This document shows positions 26,691-37,075 of a stretch of 64,000 nucleotides of DNA, piece by piece. The stretch comes from Pirellula sp. (lineage in GTDB: Bacteria; Planctomycetota; Planctomycetia; Pirellulales; PNKZ01), in the NCBI GenBank assembly GCA_013822735.1, contig PNKZ01000012.1, forward strand, positions 124,001-188,000, in the 5' to 3' direction. The notes under the pieces were generated by a model. The model was not told the origin of the DNA, did not search any database, and was given only the letters and a program-made list of their open reading frames with translations. The translations under genes were made by a program, and so were the position numbers. Numbering within the stretch: position 1 is the first letter of the stretch; each line of letters begins with the position of its first letter.

Positions 26691-29600
26691 ATGCGGCATG
26701 TGCAACGTTTGTCCGGAAGCAATGCGCGACTCCGGGTCTTCTCGTGTCGGCTTCCGTTTCAATCGTCTCTCTGTTCATTTGTCGTAACACTTAAAGACCC
26801 GTCGCCTTTATGCACGCGCACACGCGCGCTCCGGCGGACATCTCTTCGCGCCGTACTTTGCATGGTCGTGGTTGTCGGACAAATCGTTCGCGATCCGACG
26901 ACGGAAGCGGCCACCGTGTATTGGGACATCAACGGCGTCACTCCGGGCGCAGGAGGTGCGACACCCGGCGGAACGTGGTCGACTAGCGGTTTGATGTGGA
27001 ACGCCGATTTGAACGGGGCCGGAACCGGTAGCGTCGGCTGGACGGCCGGAAACATCGCGGCATTCGCGGCCGGCACCGATGCGGCGGGCTCGTACACAGT
27101 CGATGTCACCGGAACGCAATCGATCGCTGGCCTCCTTTTTGAAGAAGGCACGGTGACGCTCAACGGTGGAGCGTTATCGCTTGCGACAGCCACGACCATG
27201 GACGTCAACGGAGCGCTCTACGCGGAAGTGAATTCAGCCATGAATGGAACTGCGGCCTTCACAAAAGTCGGTTCCGGGACGTTGGCTTTGGGCGGGACGA
27301 ATACTTTTGGCGGCTCTCTGATTATCAATGCCGGAGCCGTGCGCTTTTTGAACATCGCGAGCCTGGGATCGCTTACTAATATCCAACTCGCCGCCGGCAC
27401 GATGCTCGACTTCGGCGCCGGCGATTTTACCGTGGCTGCCAAGCTCACCGCGCCCACTACGACGACGAACTTCACCATCGGCGGCAACGGCACGCTTACG
27501 TTCAACGGTGAATTCGCGATGGGCAACTCGGCGCAAGTTATTAACATCACCAATCCCCTCAACACAATTATCAATGCCAACAGCACGAACACGGCGACTT
27601 CGGCAGCTCGGCTGACGACATTCAACGTCACAAATGCCGGCGCGATCGTCACCATGAATGGGGCATTTAACAACAACGCCGGACAAACCGGCGCGCGCGC
27701 CTTCGGCAAAGCCGGCCCCGGCACTTTCATCATGAAGGGGGCCAATACGTATCTCGGCGGAACCACCGTCAGCAACGGCCTGTTGCGCGTCGACGCCGGA
27801 AGCAACATCGGCACCGCCGGGACCGGCGGTCTTACGGTCTCCGGAGGTGAGATCCGCTTATTGACTGGCACGCTCGCCGTGCCGAACACCCAAACCGTCG
27901 GCTTCTTGACGATGGGCGGGAGCACCGAGGCCGTGGATTACTCGCTGGTGACGCTGAGCGACGGGACCACGCTGAAGATCAACGGCGGCATTACTTTTTC
28001 CGCAGTCGGTGATCAGAAAGCGGCGAAGGTAACCGGAGGGACCGTCGACCTCGGCTCGGCAGTCCGAACATTCACCGTCGGCAACAGCGCGAACGTCAAT
28101 TCGGACGCTGATCTTGAGCTTGCGTCCACAATCATTGGTACTGCCACCGGCATCACGAAAACCGGCGCCGGCGTGCTCAAGTTCAGCGGCACGAATAGCT
28201 TCGTCGGCAATACAATTATCATAGCGGGCGGCCTAGCACTCGACTTCACGACGAGCAACGGCCTGAAATTGCCCGTCGCCGGATCGCTCGAAATGCGAGG
28301 GGGGACGCTTTTGCAAGTGCTCGGCAACGGTTCCGCGAATACTTCGGTAACGGTAGCCGGCCTAGCGCTCACCACGGCCGCCGGATCGTCCACCATCTCC
28401 GTAGCCTCGGGAGGTCCGGGCCGAACCGCTACGTTGCGCCTAGGCGCGATCGCGCGCACGGCTCTCTCGGGCACGATGAACTTCGTGTTCGACGCTCAAT
28501 CGTCGATTACGACCACCACCGCAAACAGCGGAGGAACGATCCTGGGAAGTTGGGCCACGGTCAACGGATCTGCGTTCGCCGTAACCGGCACCGGCACGAG
28601 CGAGAAGACGATTACCGCTCTCACGTCGACGGTTCGCGACAGCCTGACGACCTGGACCACGGGGATCGACGTCGGCGACTCCGCAGGTTACACCGGCTCA
28701 ACGAACTCGATCACCTTGAACACGCTCCGCGTTTCCGCGGGCGGATCCGCCGTGGTGTTGGAACCGGGCTCCACGCTCACGCTCACTTCGTCGGCCATTC
28801 TCGCGGCGTCGTCTATCGGTGCTGCTGGGGCGTCGATTACCGGCGGCACGATCGTAACCACGTCCGGCGAAATGTATATCCATCAATACAGCACCGCCGG
28901 GACTCTGACGATAAGCGCCAACCTCCCCGGCACCAGCACGAGCGGTTTGGTCAAATCGGGGCCGGGAACGCTCTTTCTCACAGGCAACAACACCTTCAGC
29001 GGACGTTTTTACGTTCAGGAAGGAACCGTAATCGTCAACGGCACGGGCCTGAGCGATGTCGGACCACTCACGCTTTCCGATCGTCCGGGAGTTGTCGTCG
29101 ATCTGAACAACAGCCGCGAAGTTATTGGGGGGCTGGAAGGGTTCGGCACCGTCGTCATCGGAACCGGCGAACTCATCATCACGCCGAACTCCGGCACTCC
29201 TAACTACAGCGGCGTGTTCGTCGGCGCCGGCGGCATCGTCAAGGCGGGAACGGCAATCGAAGTGATCTTGGGAAACAGTCCGTTGTTTACCGGCAACGTC
29301 TCAGTTACTTCCGGCGAATTGCAACTCACCGTCGGCGGCGCGCTTGCCGCTGCAACTTCCTTCGCGGTCGGACTCGGCTCATCGCTGCTCGACAATCAAG
29401 CCGGCGACGACGATATCGATCGCATCGGCGACACCGCGTCGGTTTCGCTCCGTGGCGGAACGTTTCGATTAGTGAACAACAATGATCAAAGCGAAACGCG
29501 CAGGGAAGTCATCGGTAGCTTGGCGTTGACGTCCGGCCACGGCACGCTGTCGATCGAGCCGATTCACGTGAACCCCAACACTGTCGCACAACTGGTAGCG

Positions 29601-32600
29601 CGGTCGATCACGCGCGCAAACTACTCGACGCTCTTGGTGAAAGGCCTGGAACTCGGCAACATCGCCGCCGCGAATCGGGCGACGGTACTGGTTGCCGACG
29701 GTTCCGGCGTTGACCAACCGCCTGCCGGCGCCATCGGCGGCAACGGCCTCGCCCTTTCGACGACCATCAGTATCTTGCCGTACATGATCGGCGAATCGCT
29801 CCTCGGCAGCGACACCGACTACACGAACAACTACGGCAACAGTTTCCTCACCTTTGCCGGCGGCAGCGTCGGATTGCGACCGTTGAATCTGCAATCCGAA
29901 TATGTTCTCGATGCGGCCGGCTACACGGCTTCGCTCATGTCCGCGGACAATCTTCGTTTCACCACTTCGGCGACTGGCCTCGCCGCGAAGACGTTCAATT
30001 CCCTGGTGATCGATTCATCAGCGGGTGCCGTCACTCTCACGGGAGCCGGAACACTAACGCTTAACTCAGGGGCACTACTATTGACCGGCGCCAACAACGC
30101 CTCGCTCGGCGGGTATTCCAACCTCGCCTCGGGAGCGAGCGAGTTAATTGTGTACGTCACGAATCCCGCGGCCATGTTGACCATCGGTTCGCAGTTGTCC
30201 GCTTCGGGGCCGCTGGTCAAATCCGGCTTAGGTCAACTGAATTTGGGCGCGGCAAGCAACAGCTTCACTTCGCTCTACTTAAATCAAGGCACCGTCCAAG
30301 CAGCCGGGTTGGCGCAGCTAGGCTCGGGCGACATCGTCTTCGCCGGCGGAACGCTCATCATGCAGGCCGGCGCTACGGCGAACTTCGCCAATCGTATTCT
30401 CGTGTCCGACGGCGGCGGCACCCTGGATGTCGGTCTCGTGGATACGGTCATCAACGGCCTCCGCGGGCCGAGTGCCGCGCAGTCGAGCCTCCTCATTAAG
30501 ACTCGCAGCTCGTCGACGGCCGGGTTGCTGACGATCACCGGCACGTCCACGTTCGCCGGTCTCACGATCTTCGAAACCAATACCCTCGACGCGGGCGGAA
30601 TCGTCACCTCGATCATCCTGAACGGCGCGACAAACGCCGCCATCGCGGGCAATTTGCAACTCGGCAATCAAGCTTCCGTCTACAACGGCGACGTCACGCT
30701 CGCTCTCGCCGCCGACGAGCAAATTGCGGACACGGCCGTATTCTCTTTCAAGGGGGCCTCGGGCAAGAATCCCTACTTCCGTCTCGACGGTCATACTGAA
30801 ACCGTCGCCGGCATCGTCGGTGATTCGTCGTCGGTTATCCAAAACCATAATCTCGGCGATGCCGTCACTGCGGCCGGCACTCTGATCGTCAACAGTTCCG
30901 CGGCCTATGTTTTCTCAGGCGTGCTTCGCGACGTGTCGAGCACTGCCGCAGACCCGGTCAAGTTGAACTTCGCCAAACGTGGTTCGGGAACGCAAACTTT
31001 GTCGGGCGCAGCCATCTACTACTCCGGTACCACGACGGTCGGCGGCGTCGGCGACGCCATCGGAATTCTCCGACTTCTTGATACCACGGCATTTCGAAGT
31101 TCGGCAATCGTCAACAACGCCATGCTGCAGTTCGACCTCACGGCGTCCAACGTGTTGACTTACTCTGGAGCAATCAGCGGTTCGGGTAAGATCATCAAGT
31201 CGGGCAGCGGAACGCTGACATTGAGCGGACTCAACACGTTCACCGGCGGCACAGTGATTGACGGCGGCACGCTCATCCTCGACACGACCGGTACGCTTGG
31301 AGCGGACGTCTCCGGCAACTCGCTGAAGATCAACGGCGGCACGACGCTCCGATCCCTCGGGCAGTATGCCGTCCTTGGAGCCAACCAAAGCGTGCAGGTC
31401 GTGGGCACTTTCGCCAAGATTGACGTCCAGGGAACATCGCTTACGCTCCAGGGCGCGCTCAACGGTCCCTCGACGACGCGCTTCGACAAAGACGGCGCAG
31501 GAACACTTTCGTTGCGCGGGCCTGGCATCTTTACCGGTCAGCTGCAGTTGAACGCCGGAACTTTAGAGTTGGCACACTCCGGCGCCTTGAGCGGCGTGAC
31601 CGCGGGAACGATTGCAACCGGCGGCGCCCTCGTGTTCAACGGCACGGCGACGGGAACCGCCGGCATCTTCGGCTTTACAGGCACCGGCAATGTGCTGACC
31701 TTGGGCACCGGGGCAGGCACGGTTCGGCTCGGCTTCGGTATCCGCGGCGCGGTGAACGACAAACTCACGTTCGCTACCGGACAAGCGTTTACCGTGGCCT
31801 CGACGTCCGTCGCAACAGACATCTACGTCAACGCCGCGCCGACGCTCACTTCCTATACCTTGCTGCAGACCACGAACACGGCATCGTTTGCGGCTTTCAC
31901 GCTCGGCAGCATCTTCGATCCCGGTCCCTACATTTATACGCTTGGTTCAACCTCCACCAGCCTCGTGCTGAACGTGCAAGCAGCAACAAGTCCGACCGTC
32001 GCGTATTGGAAGGGAGATCTCACCGGGACCGGCGCCGGAGTTTGGAACGCGGCTCAAACCGGCGGCAACACCAATTGGGCCACCAATGCTGCCGGAACCA
32101 CCGACACGCAGGCCGTGCCCACAAGCACCACCGATGTCTTCTTCGCGGCGACGGGCGCGGCCAATTTCGCGACGACCCTCGGCGCCGATCTAACGATCAA
32201 AAGCCTTACCTTTCTAACCGGTTCGGGCAGCGGCGGTAGCGGCACGACGGTTTCCGGTACCCAAACGGTGACGATCGCCGGCATCGACGGCATCACGCTG
32301 GCCGCCGGCTCGGGCAATATTACGGTCAACGCAGGAGTGCAACTCGGTGTCGCCCAAACTTGGAGCATCACCGATCTCACCGCTTCGTTCCTGCTCAACG
32401 GCTCGCTCGGAGGATCGGAAACGCTTACTAAAGCGGGCTCCGGTAGCTTGGCGCTCAACGGCACCAACAGCTTCAGCGGCAAAGTCATCGTGTCGCAGGG
32501 AACATTGCAACTGGGCTCGGTGACGCCGCTTCTCTACACATCTGCTGCGCCCGCCGCCGACTACTTGACACTCGCACCGGGTACAACGTTGCTTGGTGCC

Positions 32601-35288
32601 GCGAACTTCTCTCTCGGCGACGCGCAACGGGGCATTACGCTGGGGGGCCTCGGCGTGACGGTTTCCGCTAACGCCGGAACAACGATGCAGATTGCCGGCT
32701 CCATCTCCGGAAACCAAGCGTTGGCAAAAGCCGGCGCAGGAACCGTTCGTCTCGCGGTCGCCAACACGTTTCAGAACCTCGACGTAAACGCCGGCACTTT
32801 GCAATTCGATTCAGAAGACGCTCTCGGCCTGCCGGGTATCGTAACGATCGCGGCCGGAGGCACACTCTCCGCGTCGAGCAACGTCACCATCGACGACTCC
32901 GGCCGGTTCATCATCCTTGCCGCCAACGGCGCCGCCTTGGGAGCCGAAGCGGGCATCACGGCGGTCTACAATCTAAGCGTCGGCAACAGTAGTGCGATCG
33001 ATCTTCTCAAAAAGGGAGCGGGTACCGTCGAACTCGCGGCACTCGGCAATTTTGGCAACGTGGTCCTCGATGGCGGCACTCTGAAATTTGCCGTGACGCA
33101 GTCTACGGCAACCAAAGATCTCATCTTCGGTTCGTCGACTGCCAGCACGACCGCCGCGGCGTTCGACCTTTCTCTCGTCAACGCTCAATTCAACAATTTC
33201 AACGTTCAGACGAATACGTCCGCGGCTAATCTGCTCACCATCAGCCCGGGGAGAAGCCTCACATTTACAGGCAACGTCACCATCGGCAGCTCGCTGACCA
33301 ATACGGTGACCACGCTCAATGCGGTCGGCGGCGGCTCGGTCATCGTGAATAATACCGCAACGAACGGATTATTCTTCGTCGGCGGAGCGACAAGCACCTC
33401 CGCCGCAGGGGCTCGTGTGATTGCCGACTTCAGCGACCTATCGACGCTCAACGTCTCGCTGAGCCCGACGAGCGGCATTTTTCGCGTCGCGTCGGGAGGT
33501 TCATCTACCGGCACGACCAACGTTTCCACTCTCGTGCTTGCCGACACATCGACCGTCATTGCGAGGTCGATTTTCGTCGGCGACGGACCCAATGGCGCGA
33601 TCCACGAACTCAAGCTCGGCAGCGTGTCGACAACGCTCAATACCGACATCTTCAGCATCGGCACAGGTTTGCGCGACGTGGGAAGCGTCACATTTAAAGA
33701 AGCTTCCGGCACGCTGACGGTTCGCGCCGCCGACGGCGTCAGTCGTACCGTGTTCAATCTTGCGGCCGGAGGGGGCGGCACGGGAATCACTGGTCTCGGC
33801 AATCTGTTCGACGTCTCCGGTCACTCGGTCGACATGCTGTTGGGCATTACCCGCCTCGGGTACCAAGACCGGCAGAACGCGCTTTCCCTCGCCTTCGCTT
33901 GGGACAAAGGGAAACTCGACATGACGAGCCTGGGCGTTGCCGTGCGAGCCGACAACGCCGGCAGCACCACGAGCGGCGCACCGTTATCGACCAACGCCGT
34001 CGTTACTCTCGGCAGCGTCAACTCCACGGCCTCCGATACGGTTGCGATCGTCAACGGAATTCTCGACCTCGGCTCCACGGCAGGAGTGAAAACGACCGCC
34101 TTAAATCCCATCGAAAACATCTACGCCGAACTCAATCTTGGCGGCGGGACCATCACCATCGGCGCCACGTCGGGAACCTCGATCAAGATGGCTACCGCAG
34201 GGTCCGGGCCGACCTTCCAGCATACGACGACCGCCGTCATCAACATCACCGGCGGCAGCACGACCCTTTCCGGCAACATCATTCGCGGCGGCGGCACGGG
34301 TATTTCGTCGGCAATGGTGAATTTAGCCGGCGGTGAGTTGAACATGAGCGGAGCCTCGATCGGCACGGTGACCAATACGATCGATTTCCAGGCCAAGAGC
34401 GGCCGACTCTCCAACCTCGGCGAACTCAACGGCGGCGGCAGCCTCGCCAAAACGAGCGCGGGAACGCTCGTGCTCGCCGGAACCAACGGCTACACCGGCG
34501 GAACGCAAGTCAACGCCGGTCAGCTCGTGCTCGCGGCGGGCAGTGCGCTCAATAAAACGACCAACGCGATCAACGTCTCCACCGGGGCGACCCTTTCCGG
34601 CGAAGGAACCGTCGCCGGAACGATCACGCTGGCCGCCGAGTCGGCATCCGGCGCGGGCGATGGCGGCGTGCTTTCCGCAGGCACCAATTCCGATAGCGCG
34701 CGCCATGGAATCGGCACGCTCTCCGTCACCAACGCATCGGCGACGGCGCTGACGCTCGGTGCAGGCTCGACGCTTGTCTTCGAATTCAGCCATGCCTACG
34801 AGTCGGCGAGTCCGCTGACGACGTCCGCCGCAGGCACCGATTGGGACTATCTCAACGTAACCGGAACGCTTCGCCTAGATGGCCCGATCTATCTCGACGT
34901 CTTTTCGATGAGTGACGAATCCAATTATGGACAGAACGTCGGTTCGGCGGGCACCGTCTTCGATCCGACGAATTCCGTAACGACCTCCCATCGTTGGCTC
35001 CTCGCGCATGCCGGCGGGGTCTCTCTTACGGCAGGAGGCGTCATCAGCGACTATTTCATCATCGACTCGACCGGCGTCTTCGGAGGTGCCAACTACTCGC
35101 CGGTCGGCTCCGGGTCATTCTGGGTCAGTCAATCGGGAAATGATCTCTACCTGAACTATGCTTCCGTCCCGGAGCCAAGCTCGCTCGCACTCCTCTCTTT
35201 CGCAGCCGCTATCGGCTTCTACCGCCATCGTCGTCGCAAGAGCAGGCGAACCACGGCAGAAGCTGCATCGGAATGCGAGACTCGCTAA
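26691..35288 (+). CDS. Giant autotransporter-associated beta-strand repeat protein with PEP-CTERM anchor
   Basis: A 2,865-residue secreted protein, almost entirely low-complexity Gly/Thr/Asn/Ala beta structure. At least eight copies of the PATR motif (TIGR02601-like, G.GTL.L.GTNTF.GG..I..GTL.L) are visible. Examples are SGTLALGGTNTFGGSLIINA, GSGTLTLSGLNTFTGGTVID and SAGTLVLAGTNGYTGGTQVN. The N-terminus has a long basic lead before a hydrophobic segment (LRAVLCMVVVVGQIV), an extended signal peptide. The C-terminus is a PEP-CTERM signal: VPEPSSLALLSFAAAIGFYRH followed by RRRKSRR. There is no autotransporter barrel. It is probably exported and then processed by an exosortase to the cell surface, acting as a stalk or adhesin. 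GTG at 26688 is the alternative start. Confidence 0.88.
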   Translation: MRHVQRLSGSNARLRVFSCRLPFQSSLCSFVVTLKDPSPLCTRTRALRRTSLRAVLCMVVVVGQIVRDPTTEAATVYWDINGVTPGAGGATPGGTWSTSGLMWNADLNGAGTGSVGWTAGNIAAFAAGTDAAGSYTVDVTGTQSIAGLLFEEGTVTLNGGALSLATATTMDVNGALYAEVNSAMNGTAAFTKVGSGTLALGGTNTFGGSLIINAGAVRFLNIASLGSLTNIQLAAGTMLDFGAGDFTVAAKLTAPTTTTNFTIGGNGTLTFNGEFAMGNSAQVINITNPLNTIINANSTNTATSAARLTTFNVTNAGAIVTMNGAFNNNAGQTGARAFGKAGPGTFIMKGANTYLGGTTVSNGLLRVDAGSNIGTAGTGGLTVSGGEIRLLTGTLAVPNTQTVGFLTMGGSTEAVDYSLVTLSDGTTLKINGGITFSAVGDQKAAKVTGGTVDLGSAVRTFTVGNSANVNSDADLELASTIIGTATGITKTGAGVLKFSGTNSFVGNTIIIAGGLALDFTTSNGLKLPVAGSLEMRGGTLLQVLGNGSANTSVTVAGLALTTAAGSSTISVASGGPGRTATLRLGAIARTALSGTMNFVFDAQSSITTTTANSGGTILGSWATVNGSAFAVTGTGTSEKTITALTSTVRDSLTTWTTGIDVGDSAGYTGSTNSITLNTLRVSAGGSAVVLEPGSTLTLTSSAILAASSIGAAGASITGGTIVTTSGEMYIHQYSTAGTLTISANLPGTSTSGLVKSGPGTLFLTGNNTFSGRFYVQEGTVIVNGTGLSDVGPLTLSDRPGVVVDLNNSREVIGGLEGFGTVVIGTGELIITPNSGTPNYSGVFVGAGGIVKAGTAIEVILGNSPLFTGNVSVTSGELQLTVGGALAAATSFAVGLGSSLLDNQAGDDDIDRIGDTASVSLRGGTFRLVNNNDQSETRREVIGSLALTSGHGTLSIEPIHVNPNTVAQLVARSITRANYSTLLVKGLELGNIAAANRATVLVADGSGVDQPPAGAIGGNGLALSTTISILPYMIGESLLGSDTDYTNNYGNSFLTFAGGSVGLRPLNLQSEYVLDAAGYTASLMSADNLRFTTSATGLAAKTFNSLVIDSSAGAVTLTGAGTLTLNSGALLLTGANNASLGGYSNLASGASELIVYVTNPAAMLTIGSQLSASGPLVKSGLGQLNLGAASNSFTSLYLNQGTVQAAGLAQLGSGDIVFAGGTLIMQAGATANFANRILVSDGGGTLDVGLVDTVINGLRGPSAAQSSLLIKTRSSSTAGLLTITGTSTFAGLTIFETNTLDAGGIVTSIILNGATNAAIAGNLQLGNQASVYNGDVTLALAADEQIADTAVFSFKGASGKNPYFRLDGHTETVAGIVGDSSSVIQNHNLGDAVTAAGTLIVNSSAAYVFSGVLRDVSSTAADPVKLNFAKRGSGTQTLSGAAIYYSGTTTVGGVGDAIGILRLLDTTAFRSSAIVNNAMLQFDLTASNVLTYSGAISGSGKIIKSGSGTLTLSGLNTFTGGTVIDGGTLILDTTGTLGADVSGNSLKINGGTTLRSLGQYAVLGANQSVQVVGTFAKIDVQGTSLTLQGALNGPSTTRFDKDGAGTLSLRGPGIFTGQLQLNAGTLELAHSGALSGVTAGTIATGGALVFNGTATGTAGIFGFTGTGNVLTLGTGAGTVRLGFGIRGAVNDKLTFATGQAFTVASTSVATDIYVNAAPTLTSYTLLQTTNTASFAAFTLGSIFDPGPYIYTLGSTSTSLVLNVQAATSPTVAYWKGDLTGTGAGVWNAAQTGGNTNWATNAAGTTDTQAVPTSTTDVFFAATGAANFATTLGADLTIKSLTFLTGSGSGGSGTTVSGTQTVTIAGIDGITLAAGSGNITVNAGVQLGVAQTWSITDLTASFLLNGSLGGSETLTKAGSGSLALNGTNSFSGKVIVSQGTLQLGSVTPLLYTSAAPAADYLTLAPGTTLLGAANFSLGDAQRGITLGGLGVTVSANAGTTMQIAGSISGNQALAKAGAGTVRLAVANTFQNLDVNAGTLQFDSEDALGLPGIVTIAAGGTLSASSNVTIDDSGRFIILAANGAALGAEAGITAVYNLSVGNSSAIDLLKKGAGTVELAALGNFGNVVLDGGTLKFAVTQSTATKDLIFGSSTASTTAAAFDLSLVNAQFNNFNVQTNTSAANLLTISPGRSLTFTGNVTIGSSLTNTVTTLNAVGGGSVIVNNTATNGLFFVGGATSTSAAGARVIADFSDLSTLNVSLSPTSGIFRVASGGSSTGTTNVSTLVLADTSTVIARSIFVGDGPNGAIHELKLGSVSTTLNTDIFSIGTGLRDVGSVTFKEASGTLTVRAADGVSRTVFNLAAGGGGTGITGLGNLFDVSGHSVDMLLGITRLGYQDRQNALSLAFAWDKGKLDMTSLGVAVRADNAGSTTSGAPLSTNAVVTLGSVNSTASDTVAIVNGILDLGSTAGVKTTALNPIENIYAELNLGGGTITIGATSGTSIKMATAGSGPTFQHTTTAVINITGGSTTLSGNIIRGGGTGISSAMVNLAGGELNMSGASIGTVTNTIDFQAKSGRLSNLGELNGGGSLAKTSAGTLVLAGTNGYTGGTQVNAGQLVLAAGSALNKTTNAINVSTGATLSGEGTVAGTITLAAESASGAGDGGVLSAGTNSDSARHGIGTLSVTNASATALTLGAGSTLVFEFSHAYESASPLTTSAAGTDWDYLNVTGTLRLDGPIYLDVFSMSDESNYGQNVGSAGTVFDPTNSVTTSHRWLLAHAGGVSLTAGGVISDYFIIDSTGVFGGANYSPVGSGSFWVSQSGNDLYLNYASVPEPSSLALLSFAAAIGFYRHRRRKSRRTTAEAASECETR

Positions 35289-36228
35289 CTAGAAGCCCTT
35301 CGAATTGATGGCCCAACGACCGAAGCGATCATGCTACGTCTATTGGGAACGACAGGACGCAATTGGAACCGCGCGATCGATGCCGGCACTTCGCCGAATC
35401 ACTAACCGCGGACAGTCGTTGAAGCGAATTGCCACCCAAGCTAGGCGATCGCGATCACGAGACTCGGCTTGCAACTAAATTGTCCGGCAGCTCGCCGCTG
35501 CAGTGCATGAGAAGCCGCATCAATCATCATCGGTCTTCCATCTCCCGAATGGTCCACCGGACGTGGAAGTCAACCTGCAAGTCGCTCCGCGCACTTTGCG
35601 GGAGTGAAAGTCGGCACGGTAGATTCGACGACCTAAAATAAAGACTCAACTCCGCCGTTCAAACATGGCGGCGACGAAACAGGCATGAAAACGGTGGGCA
35701 ACCGAATTCAATGGAGATGCAATTCAGGACATAGCAAGTTCTTGAACATGTCGCGAAGCCGAAGGATGTGCGGCATCTAGCGAAGACTAGAGCCGCCATC
35801 TGCCGTTCTCAAATGAACTGTGCCCGCTGGACTTTCGGCCGCCCGGCAATTAATTGCCGGCAATCTCTCCAAGTTGGAAAGTAAGGCCCCAACGGCCGTG
35901 AGGAACTCATGCGGCAAAACGACAATTCGCCGTTGCCCTGCTCGAAGTGAGCAGAGTCCAAAATAAGATACCTTAACCGAAACGCGCCATGCAAACTGGG
36001 CAGACATCACGGGGCTTACTGAGCCGAATGGTTAGGCGGATCTGGGGGGGGCAACGACAAGTCACGGGGATAATCTGGACCGTAACTCGAAAGCGAGAAA
36101 TCGCAATCGAGTGTCGTTGCAACGGGAGTGACGTCCGTGCATGATAGGTCGACACAAAGGCATGCAAGGTGCGTGCCTGCCGTCGGCAATCTCAAGGTCA
36201 GGCAATCGTCAGGAAGCGAGAACTTACC
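35289..36228. other. Gene-free stretch after the giant repeat gene
   Basis: About 940 bases with no supportable gene on either strand. The longest frames (35429-35641 plus, 35777-36010 minus) lack motifs, ribosome-binding sites and family resemblance. It contains the 18-base palindrome at 35843. An AT-rich part near 35625-35640 may belong to an old promoter. The last ~60 bases supply the leader of the following membrane-protein gene. Confidence 0.45.
35843..35860. repeat. 18-base perfect palindrome
   Basis: CCGGCAATTAATTGCCGG reads the same on both strands over 18 bases, with an AATT centre. It has no loop, so it suits a symmetric protein-binding site rather than a terminator. It lies in the middle of a long gene-free stretch. 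Confidence 0.55.
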
Positions 36229-36978
36229 ATGAACACGCAGTATCAGATCAAGCAACTTGGAATCGGTGGAATTCTCGATCAGGCAGTGCAGTTGTTAAAG
36301 AATCACTTCGGTTTGTTCTTCGGCATCGTCGCGGTGACAATGATTCCGGCACAAGTTTTCTTAGGCTTAGTACAAACAGCGATTGCAACTCCGGAACAAA
36401 TTCAGGCCAACCCTTCCGCGGCAATCGTTCCCATCGCCTTGTCGCTGGTCGTGGCTATCTTCGTGTTTCCCTTGGCGAACGCGGCCGTAATTTACGCCGT
36501 AGGTTCTTCATACCTTTCTCGTCCCACTTCTGTGGGCGATTGCATCAAGCACGGAATGAAGCGGTGGGGTGCGCTAATTTGGACGTCGTTCCTCATGACC
36601 CTCGCCATCGGCTTAGGCATGATCCTCTGCATCGTGCCGGGCATCATCTTCGCCTTCTGGTTCGCGCTGGCGCAAGAAGTCGCTGTTCTGGAAAACAGTA
36701 GCGGCAGCGATGCCCTTTCACGCAGCAAGTTGCTCATGAAAGGAAATATCGGCACGCTCTTTGTGATGAGCTTGATTCTCGGCGTCATCAATTTCTTGAT
36801 TGGTCTTGGCGCGCAGATCATTCCTCAGCCCCACGTGTCGGTTATCGTACAAGCGTTCGTGCAAGGATTCGTTACCATTTTCGGCACATGCGCGCTTGTA
36901 GTGTTCTATTTTTCGGTTCGCTGCAAGATGGAAAACTTCGATCTTCAATTGCTTGCCGAAGCGGTTGACGATGTGTAA
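36229..36978 (+). CDS. Polytopic membrane protein heading the MoxR cluster
   Basis: A 249-residue protein with about six membrane helices, of the general type that includes the membrane domain of glycerophosphodiester phosphodiesterases and YciC-like proteins. The N-terminal IGGILDQAVQLLKNHFGLFF and the later SDALSRSKLLMKGNIGTLF are typical of that group, where a helix-loop motif repeats after each hydrophobic bundle. No catalytic motif is visible. I chose the ATG at 36229, preceded by GCGAG at about nine bases; the open frame extends to 36169 without support. It stands 97 bases before the DUF4129 gene on the same strand. Confidence 0.7.
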   Translation: MNTQYQIKQLGIGGILDQAVQLLKNHFGLFFGIVAVTMIPAQVFLGLVQTAIATPEQIQANPSAAIVPIALSLVVAIFVFPLANAAVIYAVGSSYLSRPTSVGDCIKHGMKRWGALIWTSFLMTLAIGLGMILCIVPGIIFAFWFALAQEVAVLENSSGSDALSRSKLLMKGNIGTLFVMSLILGVINFLIGLGAQIIPQPHVSVIVQAFVQGFVTIFGTCALVVFYFSVRCKMENFDLQLLAEAVDDV

Positions 36979-37075
36979 TTGCGGATCAACGTCAACGCGT
37001 CGTGGTGCGCGCGGTCGCCGCGCGCATCACGACTTGGAATGTCGGTACCTATAGCGCATATTCGGAGTTCGACGA

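Noticed and set aside
26759-34793. Many long minus-strand frames inside the giant repeat gene
   Set aside because: They are mirror frames of Gly/Thr/Ala-rich codons in G+C-rich DNA; none has recognisable domains or start signals.
35777-36010. Minus-strand frames that might be a transposase remnant
   Set aside because: No DDE or recombinase motif and no inverted terminal repeats or target duplications around them.
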